Assembly (NCBI GenBank): GCA_027422505.1
Contig: JAPQWV010000017.1
Coordinates: 16,493,501-16,557,500, forward strand
Reading direction: 5' to 3'
Length of the DNA: 64,000 bases
Origin: Craterostigma plantagineum
Lineage: Eukaryota; Streptophyta; Magnoliopsida; Lamiales; Linderniaceae
Below the pieces are notes generated by a model. It saw nothing but the letters and a program-made list of their open reading frames with translations, was not told where the DNA came from and ran no database searches. Positions 1 through 11,347 of the stretch are shown here, in pieces. Every line of letters begins with the position of its first letter. Position 1 is the first letter of the stretch. Made by a program: the position numbers and the translations under genes.

Positions 1-2
1 TC

Positions 3-1319
3 TGGGTGGACCTAGTCTCAATGATCCAGCGACGCGACCGGGAAGTCGCCAAGGGAGTCCCGAACCGCTTCGTCCCATACATGCGATGGCTCCCAGCTCT
101 GATCAAGCACTTCCGCCTGCACTCAACCAACATCCGCATCCGTCCGGCAGCAGAGCACTTCCAAATCCCAACTGTCGAGAAGTTCGCCAAGAAGAACACA
201 CCGGCGAAGGATCGACACGCAATGGTGATTCCGGACGACGTGCTCGCCTACGCCGACCAGACCAACCCGCACGTCCAAGAATACCGAGCCTCAACCGCAT
301 CCTTCCGTGAAACCCCGCACCCTCTCTCCACTGTCCCTACGGAGCAGATAAACCCCCCTGCTCCTAACCTCGGGACTAGCCAAACCCCCACCACCGCCAC
401 CAAAGAGTCATCAAGTCACGCCGCATCCTCTTCCACCCGCGTTCCGAAAAAACGGGCGCGTAAGGATGACGTAAGCCGTCCCACGGAGCGTCGATCGAAA
501 CAAAAACACGATCGACCTCCTCAGCCACAAATAAGCCGAGCCGAACCATTAGGTACAAGAGGTGATGTGTTCACCTCCCGAGTAGAAGTCGTGGCATCTG
601 GCTCAACCACGCAAACGTCCCCACCAATCCACTTATCTTCCTCTCTACAGGAAGATATTTCATTGCACGAGGAGCCACTTATACCATCGACATCCCACTT
701 GGAGGTGATCGATGTTGAAACAAGCAGTCTCTCGCCTCAGACTGCATCCTCTTCAGGCACATCGAGTCTAGTGCCCTCACTCCCCATAATTTCTCCCATT
801 TCTAGGACACATACACCTCTTACCGCACCACAGAGTCTTCGTGACTCTGTCAGAACGCTCGCTGATGTCTCTGTGACTGAGAGCGGAAGACCTAGCACGG
901 CCAACATCACAACAACCGTGAGCCTAGGCCATCATTCGATTGAGTCTGTCTCATCGACGATGCTAACGGGAAGTCTGAGTGACCCCGTCTTTTCCAGACC
1001 TGTGCAAACGGGCGGCCGATCGGCGATATTCACCGAGTCGGTGTCAGTTGGATTTCTCCGTGATTCCAACCTGGTTACTTTACCCCAATTCGTCACCGAG
1101 ACAGCGCTAGAGACACGTCTTCAAGAGTTTGCAAAGACTCTTGAGGCGTCAATTTTAGATAAAGTCTACGCGCGTCTCGAAGCGTCCACGGTCGATAAAG
1201 GCAAAGGTGAGGCCCGGAGACGCCACCACCAAAGCAAAATGAGGACGCAGAAGCTGTTCTCTCCTCCATTTCCGCCAAGGAGCTCTTCTACATCCTCAGA
1301 GCTCGCTTCGAGTCAATGA
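3..1319 (+). CDS. LTR-retrotransposon coding region, N-terminal part (open at window edge)
   Basis: The reading frame is open from the first bases of the window, so the true start lies upstream. The first 90 residues are basic and look globular. After that the protein is a long Ser/Thr/Pro-rich low-complexity tract with a basic patch around residues 150-170. It ends with a four-base overlap onto the next reading frame. That next frame is already open from about base 1210 and gives plausible helical sequence there (AKELFYILRARFES), so the two ORFs are probably one protein broken by a frameshift between about 1207 and 1305. I see no gag zinc knuckle, protease or reverse transcriptase. The polypurine tract and LTR just downstream place it inside a retroelement. 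It could be a gag-like or an additional 3' ORF; the exact family is not recognised. Confidence 0.55.
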   Translation, partial: WVDLVSMIQRRDREVAKGVPNRFVPYMRWLPALIKHFRLHSTNIRIRPAAEHFQIPTVEKFAKKNTPAKDRHAMVIPDDVLAYADQTNPHVQEYRASTASFRETPHPLSTVPTEQINPPAPNLGTSQTPTTATKESSSHAASSSTRVPKKRARKDDVSRPTERRSKQKHDRPPQPQISRAEPLGTRGDVFTSRVEVVASGSTTQTSPPIHLSSSLQEDISLHEEPLIPSTSHLEVIDVETSSLSPQTASSSGTSSLVPSLPIISPISRTHTPLTAPQSLRDSVRTLADVSVTESGRPSTANITTTVSLGHHSIESVSSTMLTGSLSDPVFSRPVQTGGRSAIFTESVSVGFLRDSNLVTLPQFVTETALETRLQEFAKTLEASILDKVYARLEASTVDKGKGEARRRHHQSKMRTQKLFSPPFPPRSSSTSSELASSQ

Positions 1320-3052
1320 CGGAACTTGACGAGGAGGAACAGCAGATGAAGAAGATAATGACGCAACCATTGTCTTGCCGCGCTCAAGGCGAGACTAGCG
1401 GGATCAGGCGCGACGATCAAGACGATGATCAAGATCGCCGCGAGGGGGAGATAAATAGGCAGCTAGGCGCACAATCTCAAGGACTCATACAATCGACGCC
1501 GATCTCCTCCTCTGGACCTGAAACGACACCCGCAACAGAAACCTCACACCCCACTAGCCAAAAATCCCATCCCATTAACCCCGAGTCATTAACCAAATCA
1601 CCCTCACCACTACCCATCACCGTCTCCGAAACTCTAATCGTCACATCGGCGTTAGAGACCATCTCCACACCGTCTCCACCCACCAACACAAAACCTCTAA
1701 CTGTCACATCGACATTAGAGGCCACCACCACATCTATACCACCCGTTACCCAAATCATCCTCGCCAAAACCATCTCATCAACTGAACCACCTGAATCTCC
1801 ACCACAACCATCCCCACAATCCACAAACTCCTCCGAAACAACGCCCTCGCCACCACACAGCGACACTCCTCTCAACACCGACCCCAACATAGCTCCCGAG
1901 GACGTCTACTGCGCACAGAACGAGATCGAAGCCTACATCTTCAACGATGAATGGCTGTACACACCCGTCGATGCAGTAGCAGCCAGGAAGCTGGTGGAAA
2001 ACGCTCGACGTCTGCTAATGGAAGCCTCACTAACGCTGATCAACACAGCAGACAACGAGGACGGAGAGGAGTACGACGCTGAACCGGCCGAGCTTGAGGA
2101 CATCCTGCAATTCCAAGCGCAGCAAACTGAGGCCCCTGCTGCTCAAACGGATGCACCCACGGTGGATATACCGGAAGCACCGTGGGAAAACAAAAAGATC
2201 ACCGCACCGTTTCAAGAAGAGATCAGGAAGAGGATCTGGCGACGCAAGGAGCAGATCATCACCACCTTCGACGAGTATGAGCTGATGAACATCCAAAGTT
2301 GGAGCGAGAGAAAGAAGCAACTCTATCGATGGAGCCTTCTGTGCCCCAAATGCACAAATAGGACGCTATCCGATGAGGAAAACATCGCTCAGGAAATGAG
2401 TCGGGCCCCCATCTACAAAGTCACTGACCTTCGCCAAGAATCCAAAGGACCTGTCCATTACCCAGTATTCACGGTAATGAGGCAAGATGAGAGCTACTGT
2501 GAAGTCAGTGAGGCGGACTTCAAGTTTCTGCGCCTGGGCGACCTGTACAGCATGCTGGAATCCATGAAGCAGTTCAGACTCGTCCTCAGAAGTTCTGGAC
2601 ATCTCATACGTGCTGAACCGGTCACCATGGGATATGTGGCTATCAAACGCCACATGCTCCGACAGGTCAGATTCTTCGCCACCCATGATCTGCAGATGGC
2701 GGTGGAGCACAACCTAAAGAAGGTGAATCTGACTCGCCCATCTTTCAAAAACGCGGACGACTATCGAGAGGGCGATGTGATCGATGGAGACGATCCGGCG
2801 GTCGTCTACTCGAACTATAAGGGAAAGATGAGGATGCTGCGCTGCTCTGAAGTGGCAAAGTTCTCGGATGGAACGCTCACCATCATCCAAGACAAACTAA
2901 TGAAGATCTGCCGCATACTTTCAGAAGAAGATCCCCTCTGCCGATCCAAGTTCGCGAAGCTCATTGACGCTATAGCTGATAGAATGGTTCTTCGAAGGAA
3001 TCTCCGCGCCTTCGAGTTCAAGCTAGGGCTTCGCGAAACACTCACACGGTAA
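1316..3052 (+). CDS. LTR-retrotransposon coding region, C-terminal part, unknown function
   Basis: A 578-residue ORF that starts inside the stop of the previous one and is probably the same protein after a frameshift. Residues 1-45 are charged and coiled-coil-like. Residues 55-190 are Ser/Thr/Pro-rich with repeated TSTLE/TSALE-type phrases. An acidic stretch follows, and residues 280-578 look like a folded basic/aromatic domain (patterns KRIWRRKEQI, DFKFLRLGDLYSML). It ends 45 bases before a polypurine tract and 58 bases before the 3' LTR, where some plant elements carry an extra or env-like ORF. No transmembrane segment is evident, so an envelope role is not supported. It could also be the only ORF of a non-autonomous element. 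Function unknown. Confidence 0.6.
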   Translation: MTELDEEEQQMKKIMTQPLSCRAQGETSGIRRDDQDDDQDRREGEINRQLGAQSQGLIQSTPISSSGPETTPATETSHPTSQKSHPINPESLTKSPSPLPITVSETLIVTSALETISTPSPPTNTKPLTVTSTLEATTTSIPPVTQIILAKTISSTEPPESPPQPSPQSTNSSETTPSPPHSDTPLNTDPNIAPEDVYCAQNEIEAYIFNDEWLYTPVDAVAARKLVENARRLLMEASLTLINTADNEDGEEYDAEPAELEDILQFQAQQTEAPAAQTDAPTVDIPEAPWENKKITAPFQEEIRKRIWRRKEQIITTFDEYELMNIQSWSERKKQLYRWSLLCPKCTNRTLSDEENIAQEMSRAPIYKVTDLRQESKGPVHYPVFTVMRQDESYCEVSEADFKFLRLGDLYSMLESMKQFRLVLRSSGHLIRAEPVTMGYVAIKRHMLRQVRFFATHDLQMAVEHNLKKVNLTRPSFKNADDYREGDVIDGDDPAVVYSNYKGKMRMLRCSEVAKFSDGTLTIIQDKLMKICRILSEEDPLCRSKFAKLIDAIADRMVLRRNLRAFEFKLGLRETLTR

Positions 3053-3110
3053 TCCACCAACCCAACGCCCAAGATTCAAGACTCCCAACAATTGACACAA
3101 AGGGGGAGAT

Positions 3111-3407
3111 TGTTAGGATATTTAATTGGTTGTGTCAATAGTTTAAGTCTTGGGATTAATTATGTAATTATCTTTAGCTTGGGCTTTGGACTAGATAGTA
3201 ATTTTTGTATTATTAGTGATTGGGCCTTAATATACCTAGGGTTAATGTGGTATATAAGGTTTTACCAACTCACTTTGAATGGTAATCAAAGATAAAAAGG
3301 CTTACTCTTATTTTCACACACTACACACACTCAAAGGTGAGAAACTCTCCCTTCTTCATTCCATTTAGCCTCTTTGATTCCTTGTTTGGTGCATTTCGGG
3401 ACCAACA
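3111..3407 (+). mobile_element. 3' LTR of the retroelement above, with polypurine tract
   Basis: A purine run (AAAGGGGGAGAT) at 3099-3110 is followed at once by TGTTAG, and the segment ends ACCAACA, giving a 297-base LTR with short TG...CA inverted ends (TGTTAG/CCAACA). A TATATAAGG box lies at 3251-3259. The matching 5' LTR lies outside the window, so the target duplication cannot be checked. The purine tract and LTR start are of the kind common in Ty1/copia elements. Confidence 0.75.
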
Positions 3408-3870
3408 GAAATCAACCTCAATGCGCGCGTGCTACAAGCAATTGCTCTGATACAATATGAAATTTGTGAGATGCGATTGGAATTGAAGAACACAATGGTT
3501 TAACGTGGTTCGGATTTGAAACAATCCTACATCCACGACCCAAGGAAATTCTGATCTTTATTGACGCTGAAGATTTTACAGACTTACGAAGCTCTAGCTT
3601 CACTGCACATTTACATTAGAAAAAGAAGAACGATCAAGGAGGAAAAATGGTCAAGATCGCATACACACAGTATGGAGTGTGATCGAAGTGAAGAAGATGA
3701 ACAAAATTGAACCCGCCTTATTTAGCATTAACTAAAATTCTGTAACTTCGTGAAAAACGATGTTTGCTAAAGCGTCTTTATAAGTTTGATCGACCCTTGT
3801 GTTAAAAACGCCTTACTCACATTACGCGCCTTTTCTTCAGTTGGCGCCTTATAAATACTCAAAAAGCAGT
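3408..3870 (-). mobile_element. LTR and primer-binding-site remnant, minus orientation
   Basis: Read on the minus strand, bases 3455-3444 (TTGTATCAGAGC) match the initiator-Met tRNA primer-binding site with one mismatch, and the sequence above 3456 would be the LTR end in front of it. Phrases on the plus strand such as AACACAATGGTTTAACGTGG are common in plant copia LTRs, from memory. The far boundary is not clear. Confidence 0.4.
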
Positions 3871-4603
3871 TTCAAACTTCAGCTTAGCTTCACTTGTTCT
3901 TCACTTGATTTCAACATATATTGAAAAACATAAAAAACATTGCAGCAAAGAAAAATAACGAAGTAACATCGACAAATAAAAACAAACAAAGAAACATGAA
4001 ACATTGATGATAACAGAAATCGTGAAAAAGTTCGATAACAAGTGTAAAACGTTAATCGTTCAAAAAAATTACGACAAGATACGACCAAACAAAAATCTAA
4101 GAATGAGATAAAATAAAATACGATAAAACCTTAATCCGTTTTCTTTTAGTTATATTATTTAATGATATGAAAAAATCACTATTATAATCGATAATTGAAC
4201 AAGTAAATTTTTGTGAGTATGTTAGCCTTAATTTAGGATTGCGTCTGGTTAAATTTCATTTTTTAGATATGATATGAAAAATCTAAAATGAAAATATTGA
4301 CAGTGGGAAAGTCTTTGGTTCAAATGAATGTTTTATTATTATTAGTAAATCTAATTAGGAACGGAGATTCACCATTTGACTCAAACATGATTGGGGTCGG
4401 GGTCGGGATGGACAGGGAACATCAATCCCATCCCCGTCCCGACCTTGCATTTTTACTGACGGCAAATCACCGTCAACTATATATCTAGGTTCATTAGTCA
4501 TCATTTTGGAGTTCTACACTCGATTTTGTATTCTATCTTTAGTTTTTCTTGTTCAAACTTTAATTCTTAATTTATTTTATTTCTTTTGTTTCCAGTTGTT
4601 TTT
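3871..4603. other. AT-rich stretch, no feature seen
   Basis: No coding frame with family resemblance, no repeat pair and no RNA signature. Short ORFs on both strands here are AT-rich noise. Confidence 0.5.
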
Positions 4604-5442
4604 GGGAATTACTTTTCACCGCCCCCTTTTTACTTGTTACCGCCCCCTAAAGGGCTTAAAAAAGACGTTTTTGCCTTATAATATTTAAATTAATTTAAAA
4701 AGAAAAAACTAACTAAATATATAATTCTGGTACGAAATAATGAAAACTACATACACAAACAAATTCGAACGATCGATCGATACCGAAAAAAAGTTCGATT
4801 TAACATTTTAGGACCGACCGATCGATATTTTTGGCCCTGCAGTGCACGAGCCAAACGAAATTTTCGGCCGGGCTGTGTGCTGGCCGATCGACATTTTCGG
4901 CCCGCACAGGCCCGGCCGAAATTTTAGTTCGGCCCGCACAGGCCCGGCCGAAATTTCAGTTCGACCCGTGCACAGCCCGGTCGAAAATTTCGTTCGACCG
5001 TATTTTTTTAATACCGAGAGGAATAAAAGTTAAAACCGGAGCAAAACGGGGGTTGGTCAGGCCCACTGTTCTCGGCTCGGCATTTGTGTGCGCGTGTCGC
5101 GCGCTCGCACACAAGTCGGCCTGATTTGCACCCCCCTGCGCGCACGCGAGCGACTTACATGTGGCATACTATTAGCTATTTAATTTAAACTAATAAAATT
5201 CACATCTATATATAAGGTGGGTGAAATAATTTTGTGGGACAACAACTCTTCACTTTAAATTCCCTCCAATTAATTCACCTTCACAAGCCCAAAATAAAGC
5301 CCATGTCTCTCAACTTAATTTGAGGGAATATTAAGTTAGTTTTTTCTTTATAAATTAATTTAAATATCATAAGGACAAAAACGTCTTTTTCCAGCCCTTT
5401 AGGGGGCGGTGACAAGGGGGACGGTTGTTTTTTAAAGGTCCC
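4604..5442. mobile_element. Non-autonomous TIR transposon (Mutator-like by its long TIRs)
   Basis: About 110 bases at the left end (4604-4715) reappear inverted at the right end (5330-5442). Shared pieces include CACCGCCCCC, TAAAGGGCT, AAAAAGACGTTTTTG and ATTTAAATTAATTTA. Terminal bases appear to be GGGA...TCCC. Long TIRs with GGG ends suggest a MULE-type element, but no 9 bp target duplication could be confirmed, so both superfamily and exact ends are tentative. There is no transposase inside. Confidence 0.65.
4861..5000. repeat. GC-rich tandem repeat of about 33 bp inside the TIR element
   Basis: Four to five degenerate copies of a 32-33 bp unit built on CGGCCCGCACAGGCCCGGCC plus an AAATTT spacer. 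Each unit is partly self-complementary. It is far more GC-rich than its surroundings. Confidence 0.7.
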
Positions 5443-5962
5443 TCTCGGGAGAGATTTCGTCGCCATTGGATGGTAATTGTATTTTGATCACATGCTCCAA
5501 TGTTACTGCATCACCCTAAAATATATAGTAAGTTGTTGTCCAACCATACGCTAAATCAAAATCCAAATGAGCTATGTTGTTTCTCTCACATCACTCAAAC
5601 GACCGTCTCTATCTCAGTTTGTGGTTACAAAATTGCAAATAAACCTTATATTTATTTTATTAATTAAAGAACTCGTATGAAATAAACCAATCAATAAAAA
5701 AATATAAATGGTTGTTTATATTTGCATACAAGCCCATGCTCTTATATTTGTTTTTATGTTTTAAAAATTGCATACGGGTTTTTTATAAGTTTTTTATATT
5801 TACAATATAATAGTAAAATATTATTTGAGAATATTTCAAAAATATTCTTTAGGTTTGAGAATGAGTTTAATGGTTGAGAAGAATTACATTTTTAACTTGA
5901 AAATGAGTTTGACTTTGAGAATGAGTTTTTAGTTAGAGATGATCAAAATAGCCATTGACACA
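5443..5962. other. AT-rich stretch, no feature seen
   Basis: Only short AT-rich words and a loose local repeat of TTTGAGAATGAGTTT around 5850-5930. Nothing coding. Confidence 0.4.
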
Positions 5963-6872
5963 CATGGGCGGATCCAAAATCTTCTGGCGGCACATGGTGT
6001 TAGTGACGAGGTCAGCGTTGATTTTAAACTTTCATTTGCTATCTTTTTTTAAAAAAATAATCAACTGAACGAGATTATTCCACTATAAAAAAATCGTAAA
6101 TTTCGTTCAATTATCACACAAAAATATCAATATAAAAAAACAAAAATCGATAACCTTTACGAAGCTCGAAATTGAAAATACGTATGATATAGATATTGCG
6201 CATCATTTTATTAATTTTAAACAATAATAATATGCTATAAAGAAAATAATGGAGAAAATAACGGTAATTGCAATATAGCATTTTTTTTATACTGTGTTTT
6301 TTTATTCGGAGAGTAATTTTAACTATAATAAGGTCAATAATTACAAATTGGTTTTAACTAGGTTTTGTATTGTGAATGCATCATAAAAATGTAAATGGAA
6401 CTAGAAAAGATGAAAAGAGAATGAAATGTATATTACATAAAACCTAATTGTCTACTTTATATTTATAATGAATTTAGTTGTATTATTTGGTTAAAAAACA
6501 AATCTGAGAACTAAGGAAACAAAAAACTCTAAGAAAAAAATAAAAAAAGAAATTAAATATTCAGAACAATAAAAAACTTAAAAAGAATAAAAAGCGCTAA
6601 GACTAGAAAACTAAAAAGAATAACAATAAACGGTAAGAAAAAAAAAAGGAGATAACGCTAAGACAAAAGAGATATATAGATACTTTAAAGACTAAAAAGT
6701 GACTACTTCAAGATTGGAGCCCTGATCACCAAAGTTAAAAAGGCATCCTCACCACTACGCTACTTGAACTTTCTGGATATATTTGATGTCAGAAGCTATA
6801 TCAAACTATTATGCTATGTAAGGTTTCAAATATTTTCGGGGGGCCTCGGGCCCTACTGTAGATCCGCCCATG
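5963..6872. mobile_element. Inverted-repeat-bounded element or remnant
   Basis: CATGGGCGGATC at 5963-5974 is repeated inverted as GATCCGCCCATG at 6861-6872. The interior is AT-rich and non-coding. The target duplication is not resolved, and the 12 bp ends alone do not fix a superfamily. Confidence 0.35.
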
Positions 6873-7317
6873 TTTACACATATGGGGAAATAAAATGGTA
6901 AATAGGAAATTCCATGATATCCTAGAAGGCAAACAACAACATGATTTTCCACAAATATCAACACTTAATTGCTGGGGATTAAAAAAAGCCATCTCAATAG
7001 ATAGTAAACCCCCGAAATTCGAAGTCAGTCGGGAAGTGAAAATAAAAGTCTTCACATGAAGTGCAAATTTTCTCTACCTACGAGTAGAAACCATCTTCCT
7101 CCCAACAGTAGAGGTTCATCTTTGGGGTCATCCCAGTTTACAATCCACACCACCGTAACTTTTAGCATCAGTACTTAATCCTTCGAACAGTTTCACGCCT
7201 CCCTGATTTGTGGTCCTCAGTCTTGAAACCTAAAAACCTTAAACCCCCATTTCCAAAATGCTATAATCCTAAGGCATGTCCTTTACCTTGAGATAAACCA
7301 ACCAATGACGCACCATA
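6873..7317. other. Non-coding flank before the CACTA element
   Basis: Less AT-rich than its surroundings, but no reading frame or repeat that I recognise. Confidence 0.4.
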
Positions 7318-7329
7318 CACTACAAAAGA

Positions 7330-7560
7330 AATACAAAATATCGACGCAACTTATCCACCAAATACTAGTCGATCTCTAATATCGATGATATTTCAACGGA
7401 ATTGTAGTGGAGTAAATTATCCACCATCTCTCGACGAAATAACGGTTGGAAAAAATGGAAAATATATTGCCTCCACTTATCGACGGATAAGCCGTCGAAC
7501 AACTTGGCGACGGAGATTGCGACGGTTCGTCCGTCGGAAAATGTAAAAATTGACCAATTC
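7330..7560. repeat. CACTA subterminal repeat region
   Basis: Within 240 bases of the terminal repeat, short words built on CGACGG/CCGTCG and ATCGACG recur in both orientations. In CACTA elements such subterminal motifs bind the TnpA product. The binding role is inferred from the family and the position. Confidence 0.5.
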
Positions 7561-7749
7561 ATTTGTTCGATCTACAAATTCGAATTAGCCGAGAATCCAG
7601 CCGAAAAACTCAAATAATTGAAACTATTCTCACTCTATAAAACATTAGTGGACAAATCTTGAAACGATAATTACCTCTACAATCTACAGAATCGTTCGTC
7701 GGCGATATTTTAATATACCACAAATGTTATTGATACTTCTCATAGATAT

Positions 7750-10700
7750 ATGGATCCTCGATATGAAGTTATCGTCAGTAAAAGAAGATGGATGTACCGA
7801 CGACAAACTCTCGACGAATTTACGAAGGGGGTAGAACATTTTATTGATTTTGCAACTTCTCGAGGTTCGGTGGCTCAGATACGGTGTCCATGCAAAAAAA
7901 TGCAATAATTCTAAATTTCACGATCATTTAGTTGTGGGAGTTCATTTGCTGAAGAATGGATTTATGTCTGATTATTACAACTGGACTTCACACGGAGAAG
8001 CCGCATATTGGGAGCTTCAGTCAGTGGAAGACGCTATCGGTTCTGGTGTCAGTCAACCAGTAACTGACAATTCTGATTTTAATGTGGAGGAACAAACTAC
8101 AGTTGAAACTGCTATTCCTAATACCACCGATTATGATCAAAATTTTACAGCGATTTTTTATGTCGGTGGCAGTAGCTCGACGATGCCAAACGAGGAGACG
8201 ACATTCCATGATAGTTTTACAGAACAATTGAGAACTGCAGACACTCCACTATTCGATGGATCTAGTTGCTCTCGATTGGAAGCAATTGAAGAATGGGCGA
8301 GTATTAAATTTGAAACAAATATGTCTGCATCTGCGTTTGACGGGGTGTCTGATTTCATTCGCAGATTATTGCCAAAAAACAACACATTTCCGGAAAGTTA
8401 TTATGAGACAAAGAAGGTGATGGTGGATTTTGCGCTACCGATACACCATATAGATTGTTGCATCATGGGTTGCATGCTATATTGGAAGGAAGATGCCGAG
8501 CTAAAACGCTGCAAGGTATGTAGAAAACCACGGTTTAAATTTGCTGATAGATCGAAGTCTCCTTATGCAGTGTTACGTTATTTGCCACTTGGCATGGCAT
8601 GCTAGTCACATACCCGACGAAGGCATCATGTCTCACCCTTCTGATGGAAAAGCATGGAAGCATTTCGATAGTAAACATGCTGATTTTTCTGTTGATCCAC
8701 GAAATGTTCGTATAGGGTTATGCACTGATGGTTTCACTGTTCATGGCCAGTTTGGTAAGCAATATTCATGTTGGCCGGTAATTACGACTCCCTACAATCT
8801 TCCCCCTGGCGAGTGTTTAAGTAAGAAATATATGTTTTTATCTCTCATGATACCTGGTCCAAAAAATCCTAAGAATAAATTGGATGTTTTTTTCAACCTC
8901 TGATCGAAGAACTAAAGATGTTGTGGCACGTAGGACTACAGACTTATGATTCATTTCGTGAAGAAATGTTTAGGCTACGAGTTGCGCTTATTTGGACGGT
9001 GAGTGACTTTCCTGCGTATGGAATGTTGTCTGGCTGGGGTACGTCAGGGAGATTGGGTTGCCCAATTTGCATGGATGATACTTCGGCATTTTATTTGAAA
9101 TATGGTAAAAAGATTTGTTATTTTGACTGTCATCGTCGTTTTTTACCTAGACAGCATGCATTTAGAGGAAATACAAGCGATTTCCTCAAGGGTAAAGTCG
9201 AGAGAAGAGGTCCACCAAAGAGGTTAACAGGTTTGGAAATATGGGAGCGCGTCCAACATTTTAAAACTGTCATGGAGGATCTCGAACAAAAGCCCGAAGG
9301 ATATGGAATCACACACCACTGGTCGAAGAAAAGTATATTTTGGGAGTTGCCGTATTGGTCTTCACTTCTTATTCGGCACAATCTTGATGTCATGCATATA
9401 GAGAAGAATGCATTTGAGAATGTTTTCAATACAGTGATGGATGTTAAGGAAAAATCTAAAGACAATATCAATGCTCGCCGAGATATTGGTATTTATTGCG
9501 ATCGGCTTGAACTTGAAATTTCTGAGAGTTGCCCAGGACGTAAACCGATGGCGGCATACACATTGAATAAGGAGAAAAAATGTAATGTCTGCAATTGGAT
9601 AAAAACAGTGCGTTTTCCAACTGGTTTTGCCTCTAATATTGGTAGGTGCGTCGACATGGTAAACTGCAAGTTACAGGGAATGAAATCTCATGATTGTCAT
9701 GTTTTTATGGAGCGATTAATTCCAATCGCCTTTCGAGAGTTATTACCAGAATTTGTTTGGAGCGCGTTAACTGAACTTAGCTTGTTCTTCCAATCTTTAT
9801 GTTGCGCTGTTTTAGACGTCTCTCAAATGGAAGAATTCAACTCAAAAGTCGCCTTGATTCTCTGTAAGTTGGAAAGAATATTTCCACCTGCTTTTTTTGA
9901 TTCCATGGAGCATGTTATTGTCCATCTCCCATATGAAGCAATCGTCGGTGGTCCAGTACATTATCGATGGATGTATCCATTTGAACGGTATAATACTTTT
10001 GACATCTTTTTTATACAATTATTTAGTATAATTTATTTAATTTATTTAATTTCTTTGATTTGCAGCTTTTTGCATAGCCTAAAGCAAAAAAATATGAACT
10101 TGGCGCACGTAGAGGAGTCAATGTGTAACCAGTACATAATGGAAGAAGTTTCCAACTTCACAAAACTTCATTTCGATCGTTCGGACCAAAGAATGTCGGT
10201 GAGAAGCTTAGGGCAATATTACGAGGAGGGATACGAACCATTTTCGATTTTTAATTACGTAGGCCGACCAACAGGAAAGATGCGAACTAAATTCATGACT
10301 GGGACTGATTTGGAGAACGCGCATAGAGTTATTTTGCTCAACTGTCCAGAAGTTGAACCGTTTAGTTCTAATAAATTTTGAAAACAAAATATTATATATT
10401 TCCTTCGAGGTAATATTTTATTTTATGTGCAGAGAATACATTTCAAAACAACAGCTTGCAGGGCTTAGCGCTGCTTTAATTGACAAAAAAGTCGATAAAG
10501 AATTCGTAAATTGGTTTCGATCTCGTGTAAGTAATATATCTTTATTTATTTCATGAAAAAAATATGTGTGACTGACTATAATTCATATTTTTCGTTATAG
10601 GTTCAAGATAATTCTGATCACATAACTGACGACTTATTAAAGGGATTAGCGTGGGGTCCATCTCAAGAAGTTCGAACCTACTCAGGGTATTTCATTAACG

Positions 10701-11347
10701 GTTATAATTTTCAGATAGAGGCACGAAGTCGGGATAAAGTTACGACTAATAGTGGTGTCTGTGTTCCATCTTCCAATTTCGGTGATCGTTCGAGTGACTT
10801 TTATGGAACATTACAAGAAGTTATAGAGTTCGAAATTTCTTTACCAGCGGTAAGAAAAAAAGTCGTACTATTCAAATGCGAATGGGTGTGCCCAGATCGA
10901 GGAATGAAAGTACATCCGAAATTCAAAAGCTTGGTTGATGTGAAATTGAGACTGACTTACAAGAAGAACGATCCATTCGTTCTTGCTCAACAATGTGTTC
11001 AGGTCTTTTACATACATTATCCTAGTCTCAAAAGAGATTTAGCGGAGTGGAAGAACGTTTGTAGGATCAAAGCTCGAGGGCAAATTCTAGTACGATGGAC
11101 TGAGAAAGTTCCATATCAAGAAGACCATCCCAACAGACTTTTTACTATTGAAACTGACGATATTAATGATATTCCACTGTTGAACGATCCGGAGAGAATA
11201 ATGATCGAGGAATATGACGACGGTTCTGCACAAATGCAACAGGAACACGAAGACGATGAAGAAAAAGAAGACGATGAAAACAAAGACGACGATGACGATG
11301 ACGACGACGCTATGGAAGAAGATGAAGACGACGAATATGGAGACTAG
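7750..11347 (+). pseudogene. CACTA transposase TnpD/TNP2-type, disrupted
   Basis: Likely start is ATG 7750 (MDPRYEV). Domain order on family knowledge: Transposase-associated zinc-binding segment (CPCKKC), TNP2 transposase (PICMDD, HNLDVMHIEKN), DUF4218 (ESCPGR to SLCC), DUF4216 (GVCVPSSNFGD to CEW), and an Asp/Glu-rich tail. Introns fit GT-AG at 9988-10065, 10360-10432 and 10527-10600. Three lesions break the frame: one extra A in an A7 run at about 7895-7901; an out-of-frame deletion near 8585-8600 that removes the stretch between VLRYLPL and AWHAS; and a T7 run at about 8885-8891 that is one or two bases out. Candidate catalytic acidic residues remain. The family cuts and inserts the element in the nucleus together with TnpA. 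This copy cannot make full-length protein unless two of the lesions are sequencing errors and the deletion is tolerated. Confidence 0.88.
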
